Positions 1 through 8,055 of a stretch of 21,200 nt of DNA are shown piece after piece. The notes beneath the pieces were generated by a model that did not search any database, was not told the DNA's origin, and worked only from the letters and a program-made list of their open reading frames with translations. This DNA comes from JASGDB01 sp049841315 (GTDB lineage: Bacteria > Bacteroidota > Bacteroidia > Flavobacteriales > Weeksellaceae), in assembly GCA_049841315.1 (NCBI GenBank), contig JASGDB010000163.1, forward strand, positions 1 through 21,200, read 5' to 3'. Both the position numbers and the translations under genes were made by a program. The number at the start of each line of letters is the position of its first letter. The stretch's first letter is position 1.

Positions 1-448
1 ATAAATCTTCAAACACGAAGCAAAAAATCCATCTCAAAATAGCTATAAAAATTTTTAGCAATAAAATTTAATTGAATTAGGCGTTTAACCATTATTGAAA
101 ACCCAATTTGCTCGAACTAATCAAAATATAAATTAAATTTTGGCTAAAGCCTTTTTGCTATTGCCTTTTTTATAAATGGGCTAAAGCCCATTCCTATTGA
201 TGTTTTACAAATATCAATTATATGCCTAATTCAAAAAATTAAACAGGTTATAAAACCACCTACTAAAATTAGTATCGTAAATATCTTTATCCAAAAATAC
301 AGTTTTATCTGCATTTGAGCAAGTGGAATAAAATCCCTTTTTCGACAGAAGATGGATTTTTGTTGTAAAAATAAAAATGTTAAATTTCTTTATTTGTTGT
401 TGTATAATTGATATTTATTTATAAATTTATCGTTTAAATTTTAGATAT
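1..448. other. Gene-free left end with repeat cassette
   Basis: I see no open reading frame that looks coding here. The stretch is very AT-rich. It holds a fold-back repeat at 72-234, listed separately. The last 80 bases before the metalloprotease start at 449 must contain its promoter. TATAATTG at 403-410 resembles the flavobacterial -7 box TAnnTTTG but has no convincing TTG partner upstream, so I do not call a promoter. Confidence 0.6.
72..234. repeat. Fold-back intergenic repeat cassette
   Basis: An 11-base perfect inverted repeat, TTGAATTAGGC at 72-82 and GCCTAATTCAA at 224-234, encloses two smaller dyads that share the core GGCTAAAGCC. The first is at 142-151. The second, at 175-192, is a 7-bp stem AATGGGC/GCCCATT with a TAAA loop. 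Nested dyads within outer inverted arms suggest a non-coding repetitive element (MITE-like or extragenic palindrome). I recall GGGCTAAAGCCC-type repeats from Chryseobacterium intergenic regions, but copy number cannot be seen from one window. Confidence 0.5.
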
Positions 449-3376
449 ATGAAGAAAATTTTTATTTCTTTGCTTTTAGGAGCAATGTCAACCACGGCTT
501 TCGGGCAATGGAGCCCGGCAACTCTACAAGGTGAAGCAATTCGTCCGAACGTAGATGTGAAGCAGTATTATTCATTGAATCTTAATGAGATACGTGCTAA
601 ATTGAACAACGCACAGGAATCCGGAAAAGGAGCAGCTCCTGTTGTTATTGAGATGCCGACTTTGAGCGGCAAAATCGAAAAATTTGCGGTGTACAGCAAT
701 CCTGTTGTTGTAAAATCTCTACAAGATAAGTATGGTCTCGGATCGTATGCCGGAGTAGGAATTGATGACCCGGAAAAATTTGTCCGTTTTTCAGTTTCTC
801 CTTACGATTTCCAATCTATGATCATCAAGAATGGTGTCTATGAATTCATTGAGCCTCAGAACAAGGAGAAAACAGTTTACGGAGTTCATCCGAAAACCAA
901 AAAATCAGCAGCTGCAGACGGAACATCTTGGCTTTGCGAAAGCACAGAACCTGCGCTTACTAAAGCACAGATTGACAAAATGATTTCTTCCGAATCCAGC
1001 TTTGCCAACAATCCGACAGATTTTAGCAAGGCTTCAGACAAGAAATACAGAACAATGCGTCTGGCGGTGTCAGTAAACGGAGAATATACGCAGTATTTCG
1101 GAGGAGTATCCCAGGCTTTGGCAGCTATCAACGCAACTCTTACCCGTTGTAACGGCGTTTTTGAAAAAGATTTTGCACTGCATTTGATTCTTCAAGATTA
1201 CCCTCAGCTGATATATACTGACTCAAGTAGCGACCCGTATACCACTATGTCAAACTGGAATTTGCAGTTGCAGCAAACCCTTACTTCCGTTATCGGAAAT
1301 GATGCGTATGATATAGGGCACATGTTCGGAGCTTCTGGTGGTGGAGGAAACGCAGGGTGCATCGGCTGTGTATGTGTGAATCCGGCTACTACCAGCACAT
1401 TAGCGAAAGGTTCCGGGATTACTTCTCCGGCAGACGGCATCCCTCAGGGAGATAATTTTGATATCGATTATGTAGCTCACGAAATGGGCCACCAGCTGGG
1501 TGCAAACCACACATTCTCTATGTCTCTGGAAGGAACAGGGCAGAATGTAGAGCCGGGATCCGGATCTACCATTATGGGATATGCGGGAATTACCGGAGCA
1601 ACCGACCTTCAGGCACATTCTGATGCGTTTTTCCATATCAACAGTATTATTCAGGTGCAGACCAACCTGACAACTAAGACCTGTGATGTAGAAACTGCGA
1701 TTACGAATCAGCCGCCGGTAATTACAGCGATGTCGACGGTTACAATTCCGAAAAGTACGCCTTTTGTACTTACTGCTCAAGCTACCGATCCGGAAGGAGA
1801 CCCTGTTACCTATATTTGGGAACAAACAAATAGTGCGACTACAGCAACTACAGCATCTAATCTGGGGAACCTTACCAGCGGACCTACATTCAGGTCATGG
1901 ACACCTACAACCGACCCTGTAAGATATTTCCCTAAATTCAGTACAGTATTGGCAGGAAATATTAAAAATACGGCAGACTGGGAAGCTGTTCCTACTGTGG
2001 CAAGATCACTTAGTTTCAAAGTAACTGTAAGAGATAACAATGCGGATGTTGCACAGCAGCAGAGCGCGTATGCATCTCGGATAGTTACGGTGGGAGCAAA
2101 CGGCCCGTTCAAACTCACAACAACAAAGGTGTACAACAATGCCTCTGGCCCGCTAACCTGGGATGTGGTAGGAACAAGTGCGGCGCCTTACAATGTATCC
2201 AATGTAAAAATTGATTACAGTTCAGACGGAGGTACTAACTGGACGGTCTTGGCTGCTTCCACTCCGAATGACGGGACAGAAGATCTAAGTTTCTCATCAT
2301 TCGCTACAGGAACCAATTTGATTATAAGAGTTTCTGCAATCGACAATATATTTTATGCACTCGGAAATGTAGTTGTTTCTCAAATCGTTTTGTGCGATGG
2401 TTCTGCTCCGGTAGGATATACAGTAACGAATATTACCACAAGCGGTGCAACGATTTCTTGGGATGCTATTTCCGGGGCTTCTTATATCCTGAATTACAGA
2501 AAAGTAGGAGATGCAACCTGGATTTCAGTTCCTGCTTCTACCAATTCTGTAAGCCTCACCGGTTTGGAAGAAAGCACACAGTACGAATATCAGGTGGCAG
2601 CTGTTTGTTCCGGAACTACAGGTACGTACTCTGCAACACAACAATTTACTACATCGATGATGGCATATTGTACATTGACATCAAGTATTTCTACCTATGA
2701 ATATATTTCCAATGTTACCGTAACTCCGCAGGGTGGAACAGTAATGTCAAATAGTTCAGGAGCAAGCACATATACCGATTATACCGGTGATACATCAAAA
2801 TTAATCACATTATATAAAGGAACAGCGAGCAACACGATATCTGTATCGAAAGCATGGACAGGAACTAAATATAATGAATCTATAAAAGTATGGATTGATT
2901 TTAACAGAAACGGAACATTTGAAACAGGAGAGATTGTAATGGACACAGCATTGAATCAGACGACTCCGGTTACTGCAACTTTTGCAGTTCTTGATACTGA
3001 TGATGTGTATTCCGGAGACAAAGCACTGAGAATGAGAGTTGTTATGAGAGACCAGATTCAGAGCAGCGCTTGTGGTTCCTTTACATATGGTGAGGTGGAA
3101 GATTATTCTGTTAAAATTGTTGATGAAAACTTAGCCGTGAGCGATACTTCAGCTAAAGAACTTCAGATATACCCTAATCCAGTAGCTGATGTACTAAACG
3201 TAAGTAAGGTTTCCAAAAATGCGGAATATACGATATACAGTGTATCCGGTAAGTTGGTGGCTAAAGGTAAAATTGTTGAAGGAAAAATAAATGTATCTAA
3301 TCTTGTAAAAGGTGTTTACATTATCAGTGTAAATGATAACGGAACTTCTTTCAACTCAAAATTCATTAAAAAATAA
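449..3376 (+). CDS. Secreted reprolysin-like zinc metalloprotease, T9SS cargo
   Basis: This 975-residue protein is a predicted secreted zinc metalloendopeptidase of the M12B (reprolysin-like) group. Residues 1-20 form a signal peptide ending ...TTAFGQ. A propeptide-like region follows. The extended zinc motif HEMGHQLGANH lies at residues 344-354 (His344, His348 and His354 as ligands, Glu345 as the general base), and a Met-turn, IMGYAG, has its Met at 376. A cysteine-rich loop (CIGCVC) sits just upstream. A fibronectin type III domain follows at about 655-735 and a GEVED domain (GEVEDYSV) at about 880. The C-terminal 70 residues are a T9SS type A sorting domain starting near IYPNPVADVLNVS and ending in a basic FIKK. 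It should therefore cross the inner membrane by Sec and the outer membrane by T9SS, with the tail removed. The gene is monocistronic, with a strong terminator 30 bases downstream. Function is well supported; the substrate is unknown. Confidence 0.93.
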   Translation: MKKIFISLLLGAMSTTAFGQWSPATLQGEAIRPNVDVKQYYSLNLNEIRAKLNNAQESGKGAAPVVIEMPTLSGKIEKFAVYSNPVVVKSLQDKYGLGSYAGVGIDDPEKFVRFSVSPYDFQSMIIKNGVYEFIEPQNKEKTVYGVHPKTKKSAAADGTSWLCESTEPALTKAQIDKMISSESSFANNPTDFSKASDKKYRTMRLAVSVNGEYTQYFGGVSQALAAINATLTRCNGVFEKDFALHLILQDYPQLIYTDSSSDPYTTMSNWNLQLQQTLTSVIGNDAYDIGHMFGASGGGGNAGCIGCVCVNPATTSTLAKGSGITSPADGIPQGDNFDIDYVAHEMGHQLGANHTFSMSLEGTGQNVEPGSGSTIMGYAGITGATDLQAHSDAFFHINSIIQVQTNLTTKTCDVETAITNQPPVITAMSTVTIPKSTPFVLTAQATDPEGDPVTYIWEQTNSATTATTASNLGNLTSGPTFRSWTPTTDPVRYFPKFSTVLAGNIKNTADWEAVPTVARSLSFKVTVRDNNADVAQQQSAYASRIVTVGANGPFKLTTTKVYNNASGPLTWDVVGTSAAPYNVSNVKIDYSSDGGTNWTVLAASTPNDGTEDLSFSSFATGTNLIIRVSAIDNIFYALGNVVVSQIVLCDGSAPVGYTVTNITTSGATISWDAISGASYILNYRKVGDATWISVPASTNSVSLTGLEESTQYEYQVAAVCSGTTGTYSATQQFTTSMMAYCTLTSSISTYEYISNVTVTPQGGTVMSNSSGASTYTDYTGDTSKLITLYKGTASNTISVSKAWTGTKYNESIKVWIDFNRNGTFETGEIVMDTALNQTTPVTATFAVLDTDDVYSGDKALRMRVVMRDQIQSSACGSFTYGEVEDYSVKIVDENLAVSDTSAKELQIYPNPVADVLNVSKVSKNAEYTIYSVSGKLVAKGKIVEGKINVSNLVKGVYIISVNDNGTSFNSKFIKK

Positions 3377-3405
3377 TCGGAACGATTTTATTAATTGAAT
3401 ATTAT

Positions 3406-3437
3406 AATCCCAGAAAGTCATTTCTGGGATTTTTTTT
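3406..3437 (+). terminator. Rho-independent terminator of the metalloprotease gene
   Basis: A perfect 11-bp stem, AATCCCAGAAA (3406-3416) with TTTCTGGGATT (3421-3431), has a GTCA loop and is followed by a T run to 3437. It lies 30 bases after the stop codon. Confidence 0.92.
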
Positions 3438-3580
3438 GGAAAAAATACGAATTTCCGCAATGATTAATAAGGGAGTTTTGGCGGTTTGTTTATCATTTTC
3501 GGTGATGATAAATTTAAACATTCCTACAGAAAATAAATTGTTTTTAAAAATTCTGATATTTTACCCTTTCAGAGTTCAAA

Positions 3581-3615
3581 AAAACCTCATAGGTTTCAAA
3601 AACCTATGAGGTTTT
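3581..3615. repeat. Perfect 16-bp hairpin repeat
   Basis: The arms AAAACCTCATAGGTTT (3581-3596) and AAACCTATGAGGTTTT (3600-3615) are exact inverse complements around the 3-base loop CAA. It lies between two terminators, so it is not needed to end either flanking gene. I recall this CCTCATAGGTTT palindrome as a frequent intergenic repeat in flavobacteria; that is memory, not a search. Confidence 0.75.
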
Positions 3616-3627
3616 AAAAGAATACAC

Positions 3628-3655
3628 AAAAACGCTTTCAACCGAAAGCGTTTTT
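3628..3655. terminator. Bidirectional terminator serving the minus-strand pair
   Basis: A 12-bp stem, AAAAACGCTTTC (3628-3639) with GAAAGCGTTTTT (3644-3655), has the loop AACC. It lies 13 bases past the stop of the minus-strand DMT-like gene. A-rich and T-rich flanks on both sides let it act in either direction. Confidence 0.85.
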
Positions 3656-3668
3656 GTTTTTTTACACC

Positions 3669-4040
3669 TTATTTCCTAAAAACAAAATACACCGCCATCA
3701 CCAGGCATATCGCCGCATACAAATGATTCAGGCTGAGCTTGATATTCTTGAACACGACGACTGCAAAAATCACAAAAACAATCAGCGTAATCACTTCCTG
3801 AATTACTTTCAGCTGGAAAAGGCTGAAAGGGCCTCCGTTTCCCGAAAAACCGAACTTGTTCGCCGGAACCTGAAATATATATTCCAAAAGTGCCAGCCCC
3901 CAACTCAGCAGGATTATTGTAAAAATTCCCGACTTTTTCAGCCATCCCATTTCTTCCAGCTTCAGGTGGCCGTACCAAGCCAGTGTCATGAAGACATTGG
4001 AAATAATCAGAAATACGATTGTGAAAATTCCTTTGCCCAT
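3669..4040 (-). CDS. DMT-family (DUF486-type) small membrane protein
   Basis: This 123-residue protein is almost entirely hydrophobic, with four membrane segments (about 5-22, 37-56, 75-95 and 100-119). The segment order and the phrases WYGHLK, LLSWGLALLEYIFQVPANK and FSLFQLKVIQEVITL match my knowledge of the DUF486 family, small proteins placed in the drug/metabolite transporter superfamily. Usual length for that family is about 110-125, so it appears complete. The transported substrate, if any, is unknown. It starts 5 bases after the stop of the upstream gene at 4046-4426, so the two are probably co-transcribed and end at the hairpin 3628-3655. The family call is from recognition of sequence style. 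Confidence 0.8.
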   Translation of the reverse strand: MGKGIFTIVFLIISNVFMTLAWYGHLKLEEMGWLKKSGIFTIILLSWGLALLEYIFQVPANKFGFSGNGGPFSLFQLKVIQEVITLIVFVIFAVVVFKNIKLSLNHLYAAICLVMAVYFVFRK

Positions 4041-4045
4041 ATCAA

Positions 4046-4426
4046 TTAGTTAAAATATTTCCACCTCGGAACAAGTGCAAAAAGCCCAACTGCAAAATAG
4101 AAAAAAAGTGCATTGAGGTCTGACAGCAGAAATACGGAAAGATAAAAATTATGCAGAAGAAAATGCAGCATCAGCAGAAACGGAAAAAGAATCACTCCGG
4201 CTTTACGGTGAATTGCCATCAATGCGGACATTGATAATACAAGGAAATCCACAATAAAAATAATCCAGAAAAATTCTACAGGAACATTCGTATCATTTCG
4301 CTGCGAAAAATGCAGAAGATCGGTATTGACACTCAGTAAAAACATCAGTGCCGGAATAGCAACTGCGATATATAATCCTCTGGATTTTTTTTCCACATTC
4401 CCGAAATAGCTGCCGTTATCACTCAT
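4046..4426 (-). CDS. Hypothetical four-helix membrane protein
   Basis: I do not recognise a named family for this 126-residue protein. A short polar N-terminus (about 17 residues, with a Lys-Lys-Ser-Arg cluster) precedes four hydrophobic segments at roughly 18-35, 50-70, 75-98 and 100-118, and the protein ends in a basic, aromatic tail, PRWKYFN. The polar N-terminus suggests an inner-membrane protein without a cleaved signal. It is the first gene of a two-gene unit with the DMT-like gene 5 bases downstream. Nothing in the sequence indicates a catalytic role. The start codon ATG at 4424-4426 is the first in frame. Confidence 0.75.
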   Translation of the reverse strand: MSDNGSYFGNVEKKSRGLYIAVAIPALMFLLSVNTDLLHFSQRNDTNVPVEFFWIIFIVDFLVLSMSALMAIHRKAGVILFPFLLMLHFLLHNFYLSVFLLSDLNALFFYFAVGLFALVPRWKYFN

Positions 4427-4598
4427 AATTTACTCAATTTTATGACTCCGTAAAGGTAAATATTTTTTCTTTACCCTTTGTTTTTCTTCTTACAACACTC
4501 CTGTTGATTATGGATATAAAAACAGGAAGTCGGATTCCGTCCCGTTTTTTTTTTCTTTTCCGGTCTAATACTCGGGTTTCCGGATTCTTATTTTTTTC

Positions 4599-4629
4599 TT
4601 TGAAAATTTCAAAAAAAAGCCTAAATTTG
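4599..4629 (+). promoter_or_regulatory. Flavobacterial promoter of secG
   Basis: TTTG at 4599-4602 and TAAATTTG at 4622-4629 are separated by 19 bases. This matches the Bacteroidetes sigma-A pattern TTTG...TAnnTTTG, with the second box a perfect TAnnTTTG. Transcription would start near 4635, leaving a leader of about 20 bases before the ATG at 4655. Confidence 0.8.
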
Positions 4630-4654
4630 CAGTCTTAAAAAAGTATAAAAATAC

Positions 4655-4993
4655 ATGGGCACTATATTTACCTTATTCATGGTTGTAATCATGATTGTGA
4701 GCGTTCTTCTGATTATCATTATTATGGCGCAGAATCCTAAAGGCGGAGGTCTTTCCGGAACATTCGGAGGAGCATCTTCCGCACAGTTCGGAGTTCAGAG
4801 AACCAATGACTTTATGGAGAAATCCACATGGACTTTGGGGATTACGATTGTAGTTCTGATTCTTTTAAGCGTAGTGCTTACCGCTAATCCGGTACAGACA
4901 GCTCCGAAAAAAGCTCCTGCGAAAACAGAAGCTCCTGCGAGCCAGCCTGCAACAACTACACCTGCGAACACAACTACACCTGCAGGAAACTAA
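4655..4993 (+). CDS. secG: Preprotein translocase subunit SecG
   Basis: SecG is the small non-essential partner of SecYE in the inner-membrane Sec channel and stimulates SecA-driven export. This 112-residue protein has the family layout: a first membrane helix (about 4-25), the conserved cytoplasmic loop QNPKGGGLSGTFGG (about 26-40) leading to a DFMEKSTW segment, and a second helix (about 58-76). The tail after residue 80 is a low-complexity Ala/Pro/Thr/Lys stretch (APAKTEAPASQPATTTP...), common in SecG of this phylum and presumably unstructured. It is monocistronic, between its own promoter and terminator. The proteases and surface proteins nearby would be clients of Sec, but gene proximity is probably accidental. 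Confidence 0.96.
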   Translation: MGTIFTLFMVVIMIVSVLLIIIIMAQNPKGGGLSGTFGGASSAQFGVQRTNDFMEKSTWTLGITIVVLILLSVVLTANPVQTAPKKAPAKTEAPASQPATTTPANTTTPAGN

Positions 4994-5017
4994 TAAAGAA
5001 TTTCTCAGATAAAAATT

Positions 5018-5047
5018 AAACCGGTCTTTTCAAGGTCGGTTTTTTTT
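5018..5047 (+). terminator. Rho-independent terminator of secG
   Basis: AAACCGGTCTT (5018-5028) pairs over 11 positions with AAGGTCGGTTT (5032-5042), including two G-U pairs, around a TTC loop. An 8-base T run follows. It lies 24 bases after the secG stop and just before the end of the convergent glycan operon. Confidence 0.88.
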
Positions 5048-5065
5048 GCATTGAAGTTGGGATTT

Positions 5066-6094
5066 TTAGAATCCGGAAGTATTCCAGTAAGAATCCTGAT
5101 TTTTCACGAAAAGACATTCAATCCATGAATCCAGCGACATCATGTAAAGTGTTTTTTCATCAAGATTTTGAAATGGAGAATTGAAAAAATCGGGATTGAG
5201 ATTGATGTTTTCCCTTTCCACAACTAAGATATTTTCGGGATTGTAAAAAGGATAATGCACAATATCAGGGTTGGTCGTAATCAGTTTTCTGCCGGAAGCA
5301 AGAACCTCGAAAGTGCGGATAGTAAGACCATTTTGGAACGGTTTATTAATATCCAGAATCGCTTTCGATTGTTTGTAAATACTTATAATATCACTGTGAT
5401 TCAGTTTTTTATAGCTCACTTTCCTGATGTCGAAATATTTGAAATGCGTGTCAAAAATCCGTTTCAGAATAAAGGCAGTTCTTCCCGGAGTGTAGTAATA
5501 AAAGAACGTTTTCAGTTGAAAATTTTCGGCTTCGAATTTTATTTTTTCTCCGACAAGATAGCGGTCTGTATGCGCACTTCCGATGAATGAAAGGTCGTAT
5601 TTTTTTTCCTTTTGAGAAAGATTTTCAGAACGGTAATCGTCAATAAAAAAAAGCGGACGGAACTGCAATCCGTAGTTCTGAGCATCTTTTCTGTCGAAAG
5701 TAAACTTTGATGAAAAATACGGAAGATGAGATTTGAGTGCAGGGTATTCTTCTAAAGAATCAAAATTATAGTAAATCATTTCCGTTTCGGGATGCTGTTT
5801 TCTGAACGATTCCAGAAAAAAGGACGGAACAGCTTCCCCTTTTATCAGAAGAAAAAAATCGTATTTTCTGCCTGAGGTTTCTTCGAGGATTTTCCGGTAA
5901 TATTTTTTTATGGTATAATTTAGTAATTTTTTACTAAAGCGGATAATTCCTTTGGTAAGAACTGAATTGGAAGGACGCTCGTCATAAAAATCCACCTCAG
6001 CTCCCCATTCCTGAAGCCTTTGAGCAATAACATTCTCGTATCCGAAAAATCGGACGGAAAGAAACAGTATTTTTTTGTCTTTCAGCTGATTCAT
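5066..6094 (-). CDS. CgeB-like glycosyltransferase
   Basis: A 342-residue protein that I place with CgeB/DUF3880-type glycosyltransferases of GT-B fold. Support: an N-terminal Rossmann-like start (KKILFLSVRFFGYEN) followed by a variable acceptor-side half; a central YDLSFIGSAHTDRY segment (about 165-180), the linker phrase typical of these enzymes; and a C-terminal donor-binding segment (NGLTIRTFEVLASGRKLITT, about 255-275) with the RTFEVLASG motif seen in Glyco_trans_1 families, followed by NPENILVV. No signal peptide or membrane segment, so it is probably cytosolic or peripheral. Its start overlaps the stop of the epimerase gene by 4 bases, so it is the last gene of the recR-led operon. Donor and acceptor sugars cannot be read from sequence. 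Confidence 0.82.
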   Translation of the reverse strand: MNQLKDKKILFLSVRFFGYENVIAQRLQEWGAEVDFYDERPSNSVLTKGIIRFSKKLLNYTIKKYYRKILEETSGRKYDFFLLIKGEAVPSFFLESFRKQHPETEMIYYNFDSLEEYPALKSHLPYFSSKFTFDRKDAQNYGLQFRPLFFIDDYRSENLSQKEKKYDLSFIGSAHTDRYLVGEKIKFEAENFQLKTFFYYYTPGRTAFILKRIFDTHFKYFDIRKVSYKKLNHSDIISIYKQSKAILDINKPFQNGLTIRTFEVLASGRKLITTNPDIVHYPFYNPENILVVERENINLNPDFFNSPFQNLDEKTLYMMSLDSWIECLFVKNQDSYWNTSGF

Positions 6095-7224
6095 TTGAAA
6101 AGCCCTTTAGCTTTCATTTCTTCAAGCGAAGCCATGAGATTATTGTCCTGAATATTTTGCCGAAGAACCCATTTTGCAAATCTTTCGATTCCTTCCCTGA
6201 AGGAAATTTTCGGTTCAAAGCCAAGTTTTTCCTTTATCCTGCTGATGTCGGCGAAATTATGCCGGATATCTCCAACCCTGAACTGCCCGGAAACATTGAT
6301 TTCCCGGTTTTTACCGTACATTTCGAGAAGAAGCTGTGCCACCGAAATAACATCAGTGGAAAGTCCTGTTCCCACATTGAAAATCTGTCCGTCGGCTTCC
6401 TTCATTTCGATGCATTTTACCGTTGCTTCCACTGCATCGTCGATATGGATGAAATCACGGCTTTCTTTTCCGTCTTCAAAAACATTGATGTTTTTCCCTG
6501 TGAGAATCTGCGTTGAAAAAATGGAAAGAATCCCGGTATAAGGATTCAAAAGCGACTGTCCTTCTCCGTACACATTCTGGAATCTTACGGAAACAGGTGC
6601 GATTCCGACAGCCTTTCCGATGGTCATTACCATTTGTTCCTGCTGATGCTTGGTAATTCCGTATATGGAAGCAGGATGTATGGCGGATTCTTCATCCGTA
6701 GGAAGCGGTGTTAAAATGTGCCGGTCGCCAAAGTAAATTTCAAAATCTCCGCGTTCCATATCTTCGGTTTTCCTCGAGCCGGGATATACAATTCCCTTTT
6801 CGGGATGCAGATATTTTCCTTCTCCGTAGATAGCGCGGGAAGATGCGATGATGATTTTTTTGATGTTATTGGGTTGATTGACCAGATTATCCAGCATTTT
6901 TGCCGTACCGCCAATGTTGGTTTCCGTATATTTTTCAATCCGGTACATAGATTGCCCTGTTCCGGTTTCTGCGGCAAGATGAACGATAATTTCATTATTT
7001 CCGATTGCCTGTTCCCAGTCTTTACGGTTGGCAACATCTCCTTTTATGAAATGTACTTTGTCTTTTATGCTTTGGTAGAGCGGAGAATCTTTTTCGGGAT
7101 TTTTCCCGTGAATCTGTTCGGAAAGACAGTCCAGCACCGTAACGTGGTGGCCTCTTTCCATGAGCTTCAGGGAAAGCCGGCTTCCGATAAATCCTGCACC
7201 GCCTGTAATGAGAATGTCTGACAT
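6091..7224 (-). CDS. NAD-dependent epimerase/dehydratase (extended SDR)
   Basis: A 377-residue extended short-chain dehydrogenase acting on a nucleotide sugar. The nucleotide-binding glycine motif GGAGFIG lies at residues 8-14, an SSR element (128-130) occupies the catalytic Ser/Thr position, and YGITK gives the YxxxK pair Tyr188/Lys192. RFQNVYGEGQ and SRDFIHIDDAV (about 204-263) are the substrate-domain phrases of UDP-sugar 4-epimerases and dTDP-glucose dehydratases. Compared with GalE or RfbB it carries an insertion at about 150-175 containing DFEIYFGDRHIL, so the exact reaction (C4 epimerisation, dehydration or other) is open. It probably supplies an activated sugar for the glycosyltransferases on both sides. 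It sits 15 bases after the GT2 gene and overlaps the next gene by 4 bases. Confidence 0.9.
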   Translation of the reverse strand: MSDILITGGAGFIGSRLSLKLMERGHHVTVLDCLSEQIHGKNPEKDSPLYQSIKDKVHFIKGDVANRKDWEQAIGNNEIIVHLAAETGTGQSMYRIEKYTETNIGGTAKMLDNLVNQPNNIKKIIIASSRAIYGEGKYLHPEKGIVYPGSRKTEDMERGDFEIYFGDRHILTPLPTDEESAIHPASIYGITKHQQEQMVMTIGKAVGIAPVSVRFQNVYGEGQSLLNPYTGILSIFSTQILTGKNINVFEDGKESRDFIHIDDAVEATVKCIEMKEADGQIFNVGTGLSTDVISVAQLLLEMYGKNREINVSGQFRVGDIRHNFADISRIKEKLGFEPKISFREGIERFAKWVLRQNIQDNNLMASLEEMKAKGLFK

Positions 7225-7239
7225 GGATATTCTGAATCT

Positions 7240-8055
7240 TTAATCTGTTTTGCTTTTCCGGTTGTAATACCACGTGCGGAGAAGCAGAACAAGGTGTTTT
7301 AATTTGTAAAAATACCGATAAAAAATGTATTCGGGAAAAGTAATTTTTTTAAGCTGATACATTTCCTTAATCGTTTTCTGATAGCCTTTTTGCATTTCGG
7401 GAAGATTGGCGGACAAGCCGGACACTCCGAAAGTGCGTTTTCCGCTTCCTGCGATAACGAGGCTTTCGTTCAGGATATACATTTTATTGTTCAGAGAAAT
7501 TTTCAGCCAGTAATTGACATCTTCGGCATATTTTTGATTTTCGTCGAAAAAACCGGTATTTTCCAATACTTTTTTTCTGAAAATAACGGTGGACGGCTGC
7601 GCTTCATTTCTCAGCATCAGCTTTCTGAACGTGATTTCTGCGAGATTTTTTTTTACTTTGTAGGGAAAGAGGATTTCACTGTTGTTCCTTGTTGTTGCAA
7701 GAAAATCCATTTCAAAATCCGGATTTTTGAAATACGAAATCTGTCTTTCGGTTTTTTCTGGAAGCCATTCGTCGTCGGCATCCAAAAGTGCGATAAAATC
7801 TCCTTTAGCGGCTTTCAGCCCTGTGTTTCTTGCTGCGGAAACTCCTTTATTTGCCTGATTCAGTAGTGTGATGTTCATTTCCGGATGTTCATTTTGGTAT
7901 TGTTGAATGACTTCAACACTGCGGTCGGCAGAACCGTCATTGGTGATGATGATTTCAAAATTCTCCTGCGGATACGTCTGATTTCTGACAGAATCCAAAG
8001 TTTTTGCAAGGGTATTTTCAGCATTGCAGACGGGAATTATTACCGAAATCATCAT
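7240..8055 (-). CDS. Family 2 glycosyltransferase
   Basis: A 271-residue GT-A fold glycosyltransferase. The N-terminal ISVIIPVCNAENTLAKTLDS is the classic GT2 opening. NDGS (about 40-43) binds the nucleotide, ANKGVSAARNTGL is the conserved central helix, and DADDEW (about 92-97) carries the metal-binding DXD. The C-terminal part is basic, with Arg/Tyr-rich segments suited to membrane contact (KLKHLVLLLRTWYYNRK). Length is typical of single-domain GT2 enzymes. ATG overlaps the stop of the upstream membrane protein as ATGA, indicating translational coupling. Likely role: addition of one sugar to a lipid-linked surface glycan. The specific linkage is unknown. Confidence 0.9.
   Translation of the reverse strand: MMISVIIPVCNAENTLAKTLDSVRNQTYPQENFEIIITNDGSADRSVEVIQQYQNEHPEMNITLLNQANKGVSAARNTGLKAAKGDFIALLDADDEWLPEKTERQISYFKNPDFEMDFLATTRNNSEILFPYKVKKNLAEITFRKLMLRNEAQPSTVIFRKKVLENTGFFDENQKYAEDVNYWLKISLNNKMYILNESLVIAGSGKRTFGVSGLSANLPEMQKGYQKTIKEMYQLKKITFPEYIFYRYFYKLKHLVLLLRTWYYNRKSKTD

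Noticed and set aside
1400..2139. Two minus-strand ORFs of 109 and 141 codons inside the metalloprotease gene
   Set aside because: Antisense to conserved protease and linker coding sequence; no family resemblance and no upstream signals.
3654..4049. 131-codon plus-strand ORF
   Set aside because: Lies antisense to the DMT-like membrane protein and gives a His/Gln-rich, low-complexity translation; it is a shadow of the minus-strand gene.
4521..4550. Hairpin AACAGG...CCCGTT followed by a T run, upstream of secG
   Set aside because: The stem has a mismatch and there is no plus-strand gene before it to terminate; may be chance in T-rich DNA.
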